A DNA stretch of 64,000 nucleotides, taken from Bimuria novae-zelandiae CBS 107.79 (Eukaryota > Ascomycota > Dothideomycetes > Pleosporales > Didymosphaeriaceae). A model generated the notes under the pieces. It saw only the letters and a program-made list of their open reading frames with translations. It had not been told where the DNA came from and did no database searches. Below are positions 44,813 through 56,036 of the stretch, one piece after another. Position 1 is the stretch's first letter. The number at the start of each line of letters is the position of its first letter. The stretch is taken from contig ML976739.1 of assembly GCA_010015655.1 (NCBI GenBank), positions 118,821 to 182,820 on the forward strand, in the 5' to 3' direction. Both the position numbers and the translations under genes were made by a program.

Positions 44813-47800
44813 TTACCAGTCCATCTCATTACTGGAGCTTTCTTCGCGCACGTCACCATGTTCCACCGTCTCTTCAAAGTCCCCATCCATCCCCACTTCT
44901 TCGGCCTCCACTTCCTCGTCAACCTCAACCTCATCCGCCATGTCCACTTCCTCTGCAGTATCCTGATCTGTGTCATAAGAGACCGTCTCCCCTTCCTGCA
45001 GTACTTCGACCACACCCAGCAACCCGTTCTTCAATCCGTCCAGCTTAGCCCTCTGCCGATTACGAGTGTAAAATACCGGGCAATCGCGACTGTCGCACCG
45101 GATCTCTTCTCCCCACGCAAGGTTCGAACAGTTTCTACAAATCGTGTCGACCTGCTTGAGTCTTTTCTCGTTCTTCCAAATGATGGTTTTGAGCCCAAAG
45201 AGCGCTCTAGCGGGTTTTCTAAGGCAATCTTTGCAGACTGGCACCCGCACGTATGCGTCAGTTTCGTGGTGGCGGGACAGTAGAGGCGGCAGTTTGGACC
45301 GGCAGACTAGACAGGTCGAACTCTTCATGTACCCTTCAAGTGTTTTCGAATGGTTAGGAATCCCCTCGCCGATCGTGGTGTTGTCAATCGGCTGCTGGTG
45401 GTGTAGAGGAAGCGTGATGCTCCGAATACGTTGTACCTTGGGCATCTCGTCGTACCACTGGCGCACACTTGCGCCCACGAGATTGAAGATGCGCTCCAAA
45501 GGAGGAATCAAGTTCTTCGTGATGTAGTACTCTGCGTCGAGCTCGAGATGATCGTTATGAAGTAACGTTTCGGGGCTGACGCAGCGATCTATGAGACGCG
45601 CATTGGGCGCCCCAGTGATGACGACATAAGGCACCCGCTCGCCATATTGGGGTTCTGCACGTGGATCGGCAAGCATACGCTTGGTGGCGATGAGTGCTCC
45701 AGGCGGAGGTGGCCCGCGCTCTGAGTAGGTGCCTAGTTTGACCTCCTTTGCGAAGAGGAAATCCTGGATGCTGACGCGTCCTTCCATGATCTTGGTGCAT
45801 TGGCTGCGAAAGTAGGCCTTTACTTGCGACAGGTCGCTGGTTCGGAACAGGATTTTGAGCGCCTTCTCTTCTATCTTCTGTTCCGCTGGTGTGCCATCTC
45901 GCCGCACTGTTTCGATGCCCTTGGCGTCAAATTCTGGTTCCTTTTGGTGGCGCGACTCGTACTTGAAGCCGACGTAACGCTTCTTGGCCAGTAGCACGCA
46001 GGGATGATACACTTTTTCGAACTTCAGTTTGATAGGGCGTGGGTTCGCTTGCGTAACTGCCTCCGCAATTTCTTCGCCGATATTGAAGGCCTGCTCTCGC
46101 GTGCGACCCTTGAGGTAGATGAAAAGCGAGTCTGTATCACCGTACACAACTTCAGCACCCCATTTCTTGACTGAATGGATGAGTGCAATTGCCTTTTCCA
46201 AAGTTTCTCGGCCAGTCTGAACGATGCTATCCGCGATCTCGGAACATGGCATTCGGCCAGAGAACGACGCTGAGGTGTACCCGTACGTAACGTTTGCCAA
46301 TAGCTTCAGAGCCAACTGTCGGTTATTTAGCAGCTGCTGCAGTGTCTTGTCATCCTTGTCAACTTTCATCCCACTCTTTACCATAACACGTGTCTCTAGG
46401 ATTTCCCCCAGCATCTTTGCGAGTAACGACTTACGCATCTCAGGTCTGACGTACATGATACCATTGGGAGCGATATTGATGTGGTCTTTGGCGAGGCCGA
46501 GCGAGCCTGCCTGCCGGTCGAAATCCATAAAGCCTAGCTTGTTCCTGCCTCTCCAAGGAACGACGCGTCCCAGACACGTAGAATAACAGTAATTATAAGC
46601 GATCATGACGCTAGGGTAGAGAGATTGAAAGTCGAGGACTAACAGTGGGCTGGGGTAGAAGGAGCTCTGGGGTTCCATGACGAGAGGTAAACATTCGAGT
46701 GCGTTCTGTTGACCAACTTGTTTCCGGCTCGGAGACACGAGGATGTAGTTCTCCGGCTTTGCGATACGGAACATGGCCGATTCTACCTTGTATTGCGAGC
46801 CCCGTGAAATAACTGAGAAGAAGTCGACCCCAAGTAGACGTGCCTGTTCGCTCGTTCTGGGAACAATCTCGTTTGCCTCCAATATTTCGAGATTTAGTTG
46901 CACCCTAGTGGTGAAATAGTCAAGCACTTTTGCAAGATCTCTTGGTTTGCTGCTCGTGTACCAGGTCGTGAGATCTATATAGTGATAATGCGGGATACGC
47001 TTGTGCAAGAGATGGCACACGACGTTCTCCAGAGTGTACTGGAGGAGGTTCAATTCTCCTCGCATGGCCCGCCAGATATTTATCATATGACGACCGGTGA
47101 CCCGAATTGTGGATGTATGGGTAAAGCCCCATCGATCGGCCTCTTTTCCGAATCTGCCGTGCGATTGTGATTTCGTACGACTGATCTCATCGCAAAGATC
47201 ATATTCGAATTGCAATCGAGCACGTTCGATCAAGTAACCCCAGGAGCTGTTGTGAACCTCATAGCCAGTCAATATGTCTGGGTTGAAGTACCGTACAATA
47301 TCGACAATCCGGTTGATCAACTCAAGCTCATGTTCCTCAGCCTCTACTGTCACTGAAGATTGCTTCCGAATCCGATTAACGATCCCATCATCGTCAGAAA
47401 GACAAAGAATGCCGATGCGACTGTGGTCATCGCTCGAACCTTCTTCACCTTGTACGCACCAGAATATAGACTGTATTTCGTCTTTCGCTGGGTCCGGCGC
47501 GAGGGCGTCTCTCGAATTGACATGAACTTCTAAACTCATGATACTCATGTACTGCGTTTCATGTTTGACAGCTGTAGATGCTTTCTTTTGAGAGTACTTG
47601 AAACCGTGCTTATTGTTCTGGGTGGGTCCTTCCACTTGCGAAACAAGTTTCATGGCGTCCTTGCGCCGTTGTGCTGCGGGGGAGATATTTGATACTTGTT
47701 TGGCAGTATCGCTTGCCGTTTCCCTTCGAAGCCACTCCTTCACCTGCTTGGATGAGGGCGGGTAACTGGCAAGCTCCCAATGCCGCAGGCGGCATTGTAG

Positions 47801-50028
47801 AGGACGTAGTTGGTTGTCAGGGTGCTCCCTCTCTACAGCTGCCACCGCATCATCTTCGCACTGAATTTGGGATACACTGGAAGGGTCGAATGCTGGCAGA
47901 TATGGAATAGTAGTGCTTTGCAGTACGTATTCATGACCAGCGTACTCCCGCGGCCGTTCGGGTACATCTGTTTCTTCGCTATAATAAGCATCTTGGTAAA
48001 GTACAGGGAGTAGCCCTTCATGTGACAAAGAACGTTTGACCGCATGAGCAGAAGGGGGCAAGAGCCCGAAATGTAATGTGTGTGAGTGACGTGTCGTAGC
48101 CTGCGCGAGCTGATTTACTAGAAAATTTGCTGTTGCCTGTTTTCCGAAGGTGTTGGCATTGTGGTGAGGCGACATGGCGTGCTGATGAGTCCGCGAAGAT
48201 CGAGGTGTCACATAGGTCTGACCAAGTCCTGAACCTTTACTATTTGTCGAAACTGGATGACTAGAATGCCCCAAGCTCGAATGCCCATGCTTAACTAAGC
48301 GCAGCGTCGTCGTAGGTATGTTAGGTTTCTTAGGTATGGGATAAGACAGCGTGCTTTGCCCCCCTATGTCTTGGGTCTTGGTGCTACCCTGCAACGATCG
48401 ACGATCAGCAGACGACGTGTCTTTGGACTCTATCATGTTCTCAGCGCTTTCTTCAGTACGGTTTATAGCATCAACATTACTCGTGCGGTCATGCGAGAGA
48501 CGACGCTTTTTACCTGGTTCGTGGTTTTCTACAGGAGGAGAGCGTTTCCGCGAGTCACTGACTTGATCGGAATTTTGCGCATCATTCTCCTTGTCAGGAA
48601 ATTCCTCTCGCTGAACACCGCTGTCTGTCAACCCAATATCTTTGTCGCGTTGTTGATGCATCTGGGCTTCGGAAATACTAAGGGGGTCCATTGAGGGTGG
48701 TTCGTCCAAGTCACTGGGATCTCCCGTATCCATCTCGTCGCTTATTTCCGCAGAGTCCATGTTGTCGCCGAGTAATGGTATATCTGCATGGTCATGGTGA
48801 GGAACCACGTCGTGCTCGGCTAGGGGTATAGGCTGATCCTCCTCTTCCAACAGTAAATGGGATTCCATGCGGCCTGGATAGAAATCTTCCACACTTTCGA
48901 GGGCTGTTTGTATATAGGCTTCACCTTCAGCGGGTTTTGTTAACGTTGCGTGATCAACGACCCGAGCATGCTGACATTCATCCTGCACCAGCTGCTTGAG
49001 ACGCTCCCGGTACTCTTCTTCATGGATCCAGCCGCCCTTAGAAGAACTCCTTGTATCTGCAGACATGGACACGAGCACTTCAAGTGGGAATGGGCTGCTT
49101 GAGGGGTCGCTGAGACCCATGCGTCGTTTCCGCCGTAACGTCTCGTCCCTCCACAAACCAGCCATCGAAGGAACATATTTCTCGTCTATCTTCAGAGTGG
49201 TCTCTTGTTCGAAAGGATCGGTATGAATCGGACGAGAATGCAGCTCGTGTCTGTTCAGAATGTCTTGTGTGCAGATGTCGACCTCAATGGAACAATGACT
49301 TTGACGGGGGTACTGATCTTGGTCGGCTATATACTGCTCCGCAATAGACGCGTCATGCCATTTGTGAGTGGTGGTGTCGATGCTGTTGCTGTCAGGCACC
49401 GGACCTCGAAACTGTACTTTGGCACAATTGATATAGGCGCATCCGTAGAGATTGTAATCGCACATCCACTGCAAGATATATTGCAGATGGCTCTCGTAGG
49501 GCTGGAAGATGCGATTCATAATGGCTCCTTGGTGCAACAGATCGGCAAATCGTGTCATGTGCGCAGGATTCAGCAGATAAACCTTCAAAAAGAAGCTATA
49601 TCCGACTTGATACCCGTAAAAGGGTATCCCCTTTACCAGGGTGATATGTCCCACATAGATAGACTTCCAATCATAGGCATTGCGGCGGTAGGTGGCGGCA
49701 AGCGCATGGTCGATTGAGGCACGCAAACTCCGCATGTATGCATTGACTTGGACATTTAGCAAGATCAAAATCAGCTGCTCTCGGCTTACGTACCTACATC
49801 TTTCTCCAGACTACCGTGATAGTCCAGATAAAGATAGGGCAGTGCGCCGTGGATGTGGGCGCATACTTTCTGGCCCGTCTCAGTAGCACCAAACACGCGA
49901 ATGACGGGAACAGGCGGGGCTTGCTGGCGCTGCGGATGGCTAGGGGCGCGTCTGAGGACCGGATCGAGTTCAGTGGGCACGACCTGATAGTGATCGATGC
50001 AGTTGAGGCGGAAGCGGAACGTGTCCAT
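44813..50028 (-). CDS. REV3: DNA polymerase zeta catalytic subunit REV3
   Basis: Two exons, 50028-49794 and 49746-44813, giving 1722 residues. It is a B-family polymerase for translesion DNA synthesis, working with Rev7 and Rev1 in error-prone repair. The N-terminal region starts [18 protein letters not shown] and continues across the intron into [20 protein letters not shown]. Residues about 270-700 are a low-complexity acidic and Ser-rich linker. Polymerase motifs: [15 protein letters not shown] near 1115; [20 protein letters not shown] near 1220; C, YGDTDSLF near 1280. The C-terminus has CysA (CLVCR...CKDC, about 1550-1590) and CysB (CRNC...CDSRDC, about 1610-1640), the latter binding an iron-sulfur cluster in the family. 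The tail is very acidic. The intron is 47 bp with an AAG acceptor. Confidence 0.96.
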
Positions 50029-50293
50029 GGGGCGCCAGACTGAAAGGCATATGGCAGTTCCTAGAAAGGCGCGCACGAAAGCCGTGAGGCTGCTGCGCTG
50101 AGCACGCAAGGCGACGTATGTATAGCCAGGTAGAGATGAATTCTGTGCTTGACGCGCTGACACGAAGTCACGAGGGCGCGAGTCGGCATGTCGGCATGTA
50201 ATGGATGAATGCAGCCCTACACTAGCGCCACGCCCGCTTCCAGCAGCTCTAGCACCACCCTCAACTTCTGTCGCAATCCCATACCTGCCCGCC
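50029..50293. promoter_or_regulatory. Divergent promoter REV3 / SLU7
   Basis: 265 bp between the two start codons, so both genes must be driven from here. An in-frame Met at 50201 could extend SLU7 by 31 residues into this space, but that extension does not look like the SLU7 family N-terminus. Confidence 0.5.
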
Positions 50294-51727
50294 ATGCCGC
50301 CCGCCCAGCCGCGTAAGCCCGACGTCTCTGCCGCTGCTAAAGAACGCAACGAGTACATCCCGTCATTCATCTCGAAAAAGCCGTTCTATGCCATCGACGA
50401 GGCCGGCGAAGACAGCGACTATCTCGAGCACCAGCGTCTCCAAAAGCAGGAACAAGATTCAAAATGGTACGACCGAGGCAAGAAGATCGGGCCCGCCGCC
50501 ACCAAGTACCGCAAAGGCGCATGCGAGAACTGTGGGGCCATGACACACAAAAAGAAAGACTGCCTGAGCCGCCCGCGAAAGGCAGGTGCAAAGTTCACGG
50601 GCAAGAACATCGAGGCCGATGAGGCTGTGCAGAACGTACAGCTTGGGTGGGATGCGAAGCGCGATCGCTGGAATGGCTACGATGCCACCGACTACACCCA
50701 GGTCATCGAGGAGTTCAACGAGCTGGAAGAGATGCGCAAGAAGGCGAAAGACGCCACCAAGGGTGACGAGAGGTCCGGGGATGAAGAGGAAGATGAGGGA
50801 GACAGGTATGACGCCGAAACCGACATGGGGAGGAAACAAGCTACATCGACCCGGAATCTGCGCTTACGAGAAGATACGGCCAAGTACCTTCTGAATCTGG
50901 ACTTGGACTCCGCCAAATACGACCCCAAGACACGTTCCATGGTGGACACAGGTGCAACGGCCGACAACGCGGCGCAGCTGGTGGCAGAGGAGGGTTTCAT
51001 GAAGGCCTCTGGTGATGCGGCCGAATTCGAGAAGGCGCAGCGGTACGCCTGGGAGACACAGGAGCGGGGCAGCCGGGACAAGATCCATCTACAAGCAAAC
51101 CCTACATCTGGCGAATTCATGCGGAAGAAGGAATTGAGGGAGGCCGAGGAAGCCAAGATGGCAAGGCAGAAGACTCTCTTAGAGAAATACGGCGGCCAGG
51201 AAAAGTTCACCGACGGCGCGCTTCAAATATCCGCGGTCACGGAGAACGAGCGATACGTTGAATACGACGAACGGGGTCTCATCAAGGGTGCACCGCGGGT
51301 CAAAGCAAAGTCAAAATATCCGGAAGATGTATACATCAACAACCACACATCTGTCTGGGGCAGCTGGTGGGCCAATTTCTCATGGGGCTACGCATGCTGT
51401 CATTCAACCGTCAAGAACTCGTACTGTACGGGCTCGGCGGGCAGGGACGCATTCGAGGCGGCGGAGCGCATGCGCCTTGGAGCAGACGGGCCGGACGTAC
51501 AGGAAATACCAGCGGCCATGGCGCAAAGGGAAGAGGAAGCTCTGGCACGTCACGTACCGAACGCTACCGAAAGAGACGCGAAAGTAAAGCGGGATGACAA
51601 ACGTAAGAGAACACTCGAGGAGATGACGGGCGGCGTAACGGACGCAGAAATGGAGGAGTACCGACGAAAGAAGCAACTGGCAGCCGACCCCATGACGAGC
51701 TATCTCAGTAATCAGGAAGGCGTATAG
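50294..51727 (+). CDS. SLU7: Pre-mRNA-splicing factor SLU7
   Basis: A single-exon gene of 477 residues from the Met at 50294 ([20 protein letters not shown]). SLU7 acts in the second catalytic step of splicing, helping choose the 3' splice site. Family features: [17 protein letters not shown] near the N-terminus; the CCHC zinc knuckle [20 protein letters not shown] near residue 80; [36 protein letters not shown]; and the late [20 protein letters not shown]. The C-terminus is Lys/Arg-rich ([15 protein letters not shown]). An upstream in-frame Met (50201) would add a Pro/Ala-rich extension unlike other SLU7 proteins, so I prefer 50294. It diverges from REV3. Confidence 0.96.
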   Translation: MPPAQPRKPDVSAAAKERNEYIPSFISKKPFYAIDEAGEDSDYLEHQRLQKQEQDSKWYDRGKKIGPAATKYRKGACENCGAMTHKKKDCLSRPRKAGAKFTGKNIEADEAVQNVQLGWDAKRDRWNGYDATDYTQVIEEFNELEEMRKKAKDATKGDERSGDEEEDEGDRYDAETDMGRKQATSTRNLRLREDTAKYLLNLDLDSAKYDPKTRSMVDTGATADNAAQLVAEEGFMKASGDAAEFEKAQRYAWETQERGSRDKIHLQANPTSGEFMRKKELREAEEAKMARQKTLLEKYGGQEKFTDGALQISAVTENERYVEYDERGLIKGAPRVKAKSKYPEDVYINNHTSVWGSWWANFSWGYACCHSTVKNSYCTGSAGRDAFEAAERMRLGADGPDVQEIPAAMAQREEEALARHVPNATERDAKVKRDDKRKRTLEEMTGGVTDAEMEEYRRKKQLAADPMTSYLSNQEGV

Positions 51728-52220
51728 TGATGGGGTTATCTTTGGCGTATAGGCATTTTCAGTCAGCATTGCATGGCGTTGTAGGACGGCAACTCTGGGA
51801 CCAGCGCATTTGGCGCGTGCAAATTGTACGGCATTTACCCAGGATTATTCTATGAATGAATACGTAAACAACCGTAAAACAGCCCAGATTCGACGATTGG
51901 TCGCGTTATCGAGTGTGATCGGTCTGTGGACATAGCGTCTCGCTGGTGCCAGCTCAGCGCGGGAGCTTGCGCCTCACCTCCGCGTAATGCCAAGGTCGAG
52001 CTTTCGTCAGGCTCCATGTCGCAAGCCAGCACTTGAGCTCTGTCGCCCAGCACAACATCGAGTAGCAAGGCTCAGTCAGACAGCCTGCGATTTTTGTCGC
52101 TCTCCTTCCTACTCCGCGCCCTGCCTGTGAACTCAACAAACCCAGCGATTTCCGATTGCGTGCATCGCGGACGCCCCTACCTGTGCAATAGCTGGCCAGC
52201 GCCCTGTGAACGACAGCACA
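51728..52220. other. Intergenic region, SLA2 promoter
   Basis: 493 bp between tandem SLU7 and SLA2. Only short chance frames. It should include the SLU7 3' UTR and the SLA2 promoter. Confidence 0.4.
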
Positions 52221-55200
52221 ATGTCGCTTTACGGGTCTTCGCGCAACGTGGACATGGGGAAGTAAGCAAGACTCTTCCCGATATGACGTCGTCCGCTGAA
52301 CACAATCGCAGGCAGGAGGCCGACCTCGCCATCAACATCCGCAAGGCGACGAGCATTGAGGAGACGGCTCCCAAACGTACGCTTCTTTCGCTCCCCTTCC
52401 TCGAACAAAACTCACACTTGCGTAGGCAAGCATGTCCGTAGCTGCATTGTGTACACATGGGACCACAAAAGCTCGGCCTCCTTCTGGCAGGGCATGAAAG
52501 TGTGCGTACGATGGCAGAGAGCTCCCCGTAAGACCCGCATGTTGCTGATAGACGTCCCAGACAACCGATCATGGCCGATGAGGTCCAGACGTTCAAAGCA
52601 CTCATTACCGTGCACAAGGTCCTCCAGGAAGGCCACCCCATAGTCCTCAAGGAAGCGCAGGCCAACGTCCAATGGCTCGATAGTCTGGCGCGAGGCACCG
52701 GCGGCGGCGAAGGCTTGAAAGGCTACGGGCGGCTCATTACCGAATACGTCTACTACCTCCAGGCCAAACTCGCCTTCCACCGGCAGCACCCAGAGTTCAA
52801 TGGTGAGTTTCTTGCGCGTGAGCTACCGCTGGGGCTAACGTGGGGTGCAGGCACCTTCGAATACGAAGAGTACATTAGTCTCAAGTCCATCAACGACCCA
52901 AACGAGGGCTACGAGACCATCTCCGACCTGATGACTTTACAAGACCAGATAGATCAGTTCCAGAAGCTCATCTTCTCGCATTTTCGAAGCGCCAACAACA
53001 ACGAATGCCGAATATCTGCACTGGTGGGGCTTGTGCAGGAAAGTTACGGAATCTACAAGTTCATCACGAGTATGCTCCGGGCCATGCACACCAGTGAGTA
53101 GCTGCCCATGGATGGCACTTGCCAGTACTAACCCCCGCAGCCCTTGGGGATGATGAAGCACTGTCTCCTCTACGCGGCAGGTACGATGCGCAGCATTATC
53201 GACTCGTGAAGTTCTATTACGAGTGCTCTAATCTACGCTATCTCACGAGCTTAATTACGGTACCGAAGCTGCCGCAAGATCCTCCGAATCTACTTTCCGA
53301 TGACGAGCAAGCACCTGCACTACCCGCGCGACCCAAGGCAGCCGAGGATCCGGCCCCTCCCCCACCGCGCGCAACGTCCGTAGATCCCGAGCCCATAAAC
53401 GAGTTCTGGAAGAACGATCAAAGGAGACAGCAAGAGGAATATGAAGCCGAGCAGCGACGGCTGCAGGAGCAATGGGAGGCAGCTCAGCGGCAGCAGCAAG
53501 AAGCCCAGTTGCGTGCGCAGCAGGACTTTGAGGAGCAACAGCGACTACAGGCAGAACAAGCTCGCTTGGCGCAGGAGCAGTTGTTGCGTGAGCAATACCA
53601 GCAACAGACCCAGGGGCGTCTCGCCGATCTCGAGCGAGAGAATCTCAACGCGCGCGCGCAGTACGAGCGCGACCAGCTCATGCTTCAGCAATATGACCAG
53701 AGAATGAAAGCTTTGGAGGGCGAGATACAGCAGATGAACCAGAACTTCCAGCAGCAAATGGGTTCACGAGACGACCAAATCCGAGCGCTTCAAGAACAGC
53801 TCAACACGTGGAGGTCGAAGTACGAATCGCTGGCAAAGCTGTATTCGCAGTTACGTCACGAACACCTACAACTTCTACAAAAGTTCAAGTCCGTTCAACT
53901 CAAGGCCAATTCTGCACAGGAGGCTATCGATTCGCGAGATAAGCTTCAGCGCGAATTGAAAACCAAGAATCTTGAACTAGCCGACATGATCCGTGAGCGT
54001 GATCGAGCGCTCCTCGAGAAAGACCGGAGCACTGGCGGTCACAAAGATGAACTGGAGAAGCTAAAACGTGAGCTCCGGTTCGCTTTGGAAAAGGCCGAGA
54101 ACGCAGAGCGAGGCAAGGGCTCCGAGCTGTCAGCCATGTTATCGAGACACAACCGGGAGATTGCAGATCTTGAGGAAGCGTTGCGTAACAAGACACGCGC
54201 CCTGGAAGACATGCAGATGAAATATCGCGAAGGCGATTCAGATCTTGAGCGTCAACTACGCGAGAAGGAAGAAGAGCTAGAAATCTTCCGAGCCGGCATG
54301 GATCAGACACTTCTTGAACTGAACGATCTCAAATTGAACCAGAATGCGAATGAGAACGTACTGGACGGTCACCTCGATACCCTCATTCAAGACAGCCTCC
54401 AGAAGATAAATGACATCATTGATTCCGTACTTCAGAGCGGAGTCCAACGGGTGGACGACGCCTTGTATGAACTGGACTCGTCGATGCACGCTGGAAACCA
54501 AAACGCCTCCGGTGCTTTTGTGCTTTCACAGATCGAAAAGGCCTCTACGTGTGCGATGGATTTTGCCACGGCCTTCAATGGGTTCATCGCCGACGGACCG
54601 AACGCTAGTCATGCTGAGGTGATCAAGGCTGTCAACGCATTTGCTGGTGCCATCGGAGATGTCTTGTCTGATACGAAGGGTCTCACTAGGTTCGCCTCCG
54701 ACGAGAACAAGGCGGATGCCCTTGTCAACGCTGCGCGGCAATCTGCAACAGCTACTGTAAAGTTCTTCCGCAACGTTCAATCCGTACGCCTCTACGATCT
54801 TGACCACGATGGCAAATTCAACGTGGTGGTAAATAATAACGCCGAAGTCCTTCGCAACCTCCAGAGCCTGTCAAAGTTGGCAGACGCGTTCGCACCAAAG
54901 AGCAAGATCACGAACGCTTCTGGCGATCTCGGGGAGCTGGTCGAAAACGAACTTTCCAAGGCTGCCAACGCTATCGACGCTGCAGTGGAGCGGCTCACAA
55001 AGCTGAAGAACAAGCCACGAGATCAATTCTCGACCTATGAGCTCAGGATCCACGACTCAATTCTGGAAGCTGCCATTGCTGTGACCAATGCCATCGCTCA
55101 GCTCATCAAAGCCGCCACCGAGTCCCAAAAGGAAATCGTCCGGGAAGGCAAAGGCAGTATGACTCGCACCCAATTTTACAAAAAGCACAATCGTTGGACG

Positions 55201-55693
55201 GAGGGACTTATCAGTGCCGCCAAGGCCGTTGCTTCGTCTACAAATACACTCATTGAGACAGCTGACGGTGTGATATCTGGTCGCAACTCGCCCGAACAAC
55301 TCATCGTTGCGTCCAATGATGTGGCTGCTTCGACCGCACAGCTTGTTGCTGCAAGTCGCGTCAAGGCTAGCTTTATGAGCAAAACGCAGGACCGACTGGA
55401 AACTGCATCCAAAGCCGTCACCGGCGCTTGTCGCGCCTTGGTGAGACAGGTCCAGGACATCATTGCACAGAAAAACAGAGACGAAGGCGAGTCTGTGGAT
55501 TACACCAAGCTCAGCGACCATGAATTCAAAGTGCGACAGATGGAGCAACAGGTATGGTTAACAATGCACTCAGACAGACAACCGATATGCTAACTGTAAT
55601 CTGCAGGTTGAGATACTCCAGCTCGAGAACTCTCTTGCGCAAGCTAGGACAAGGTTGGGCGAGATGCGGAAGTTGTCGTACCTGGAAGAATAG
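52221..55693 (+). CDS. SLA2: Endocytosis protein SLA2/END4 (HIP1R family)
   Basis: Seven exons: 52221-52261, 52312-52376, 52426-52501, 52561-52802, 52851-53093, 53141-55551 and 55607-55693, giving 1054 residues. It links clathrin-coated pits, membrane PIP2 and actin during endocytosis and polarised growth. The ANTH domain fills the first 270 residues (EADLAINIRKATSIEETAPK, KHVRSCIVYTWDHKSSASFW, DEVQTFKALITVHKVLQEGH, HRLVKFYYECSNLRYL-like end). A Pro-rich linker follows, then a Gln/Glu/Arg-rich coiled coil at about 320-620. The C-terminal talin-like I/LWEQ actin-binding module spans about 800-1054 and finishes in exon 7 (ILQLENSLAQARTRLGEMRK). Intron 4 (52803-52850) is 48 nt and stop-free, so retention would insert 16 residues. 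All introns are GT-AG. Confidence 0.96.
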
Positions 55694-56036
55694 AACGTGT
55701 TCGGGATGAGTCCGCGTCCTGGTTTGTGAGCGATCAATTGTAACTACTTAGGAGCTTTTTAATATGCCGTCGGGAACAGTTGTTCGGTGGCCTCTCGGTG
55801 ATGTAGCATCGAAGAATGGGTTGTGAAGTTCTGATGTGTACAAAATACAGTCACAAGTCAATTCGGTCTTCTTGCTACGCTCTACTTCGACTCCGCACCA
55901 AGACCCTAGCTTCGCGCGGTGATTCGCCGGCTGCGCAGCTACCAAAAAGCTCCATGGTCTTGCCTCATGTACTTCTCCCTACCATCCTCCACCGCCTCTC
56001 TATCAAAATGCGGAAACACAGTACGAAAACCCCCCT
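55694..56036. other. Convergent intergenic region
   Basis: 343 bp between the stop codons of SLA2 and the GH5 gene, presumably 3' UTRs. Nothing else seen. Confidence 0.4.

Noticed and set aside
50201..50293. N-terminal extension of SLU7
   Set aside because: The added Pro/Ala residues do not look like SLU7; the internal Met at 50294 gives the family-like N-terminus.
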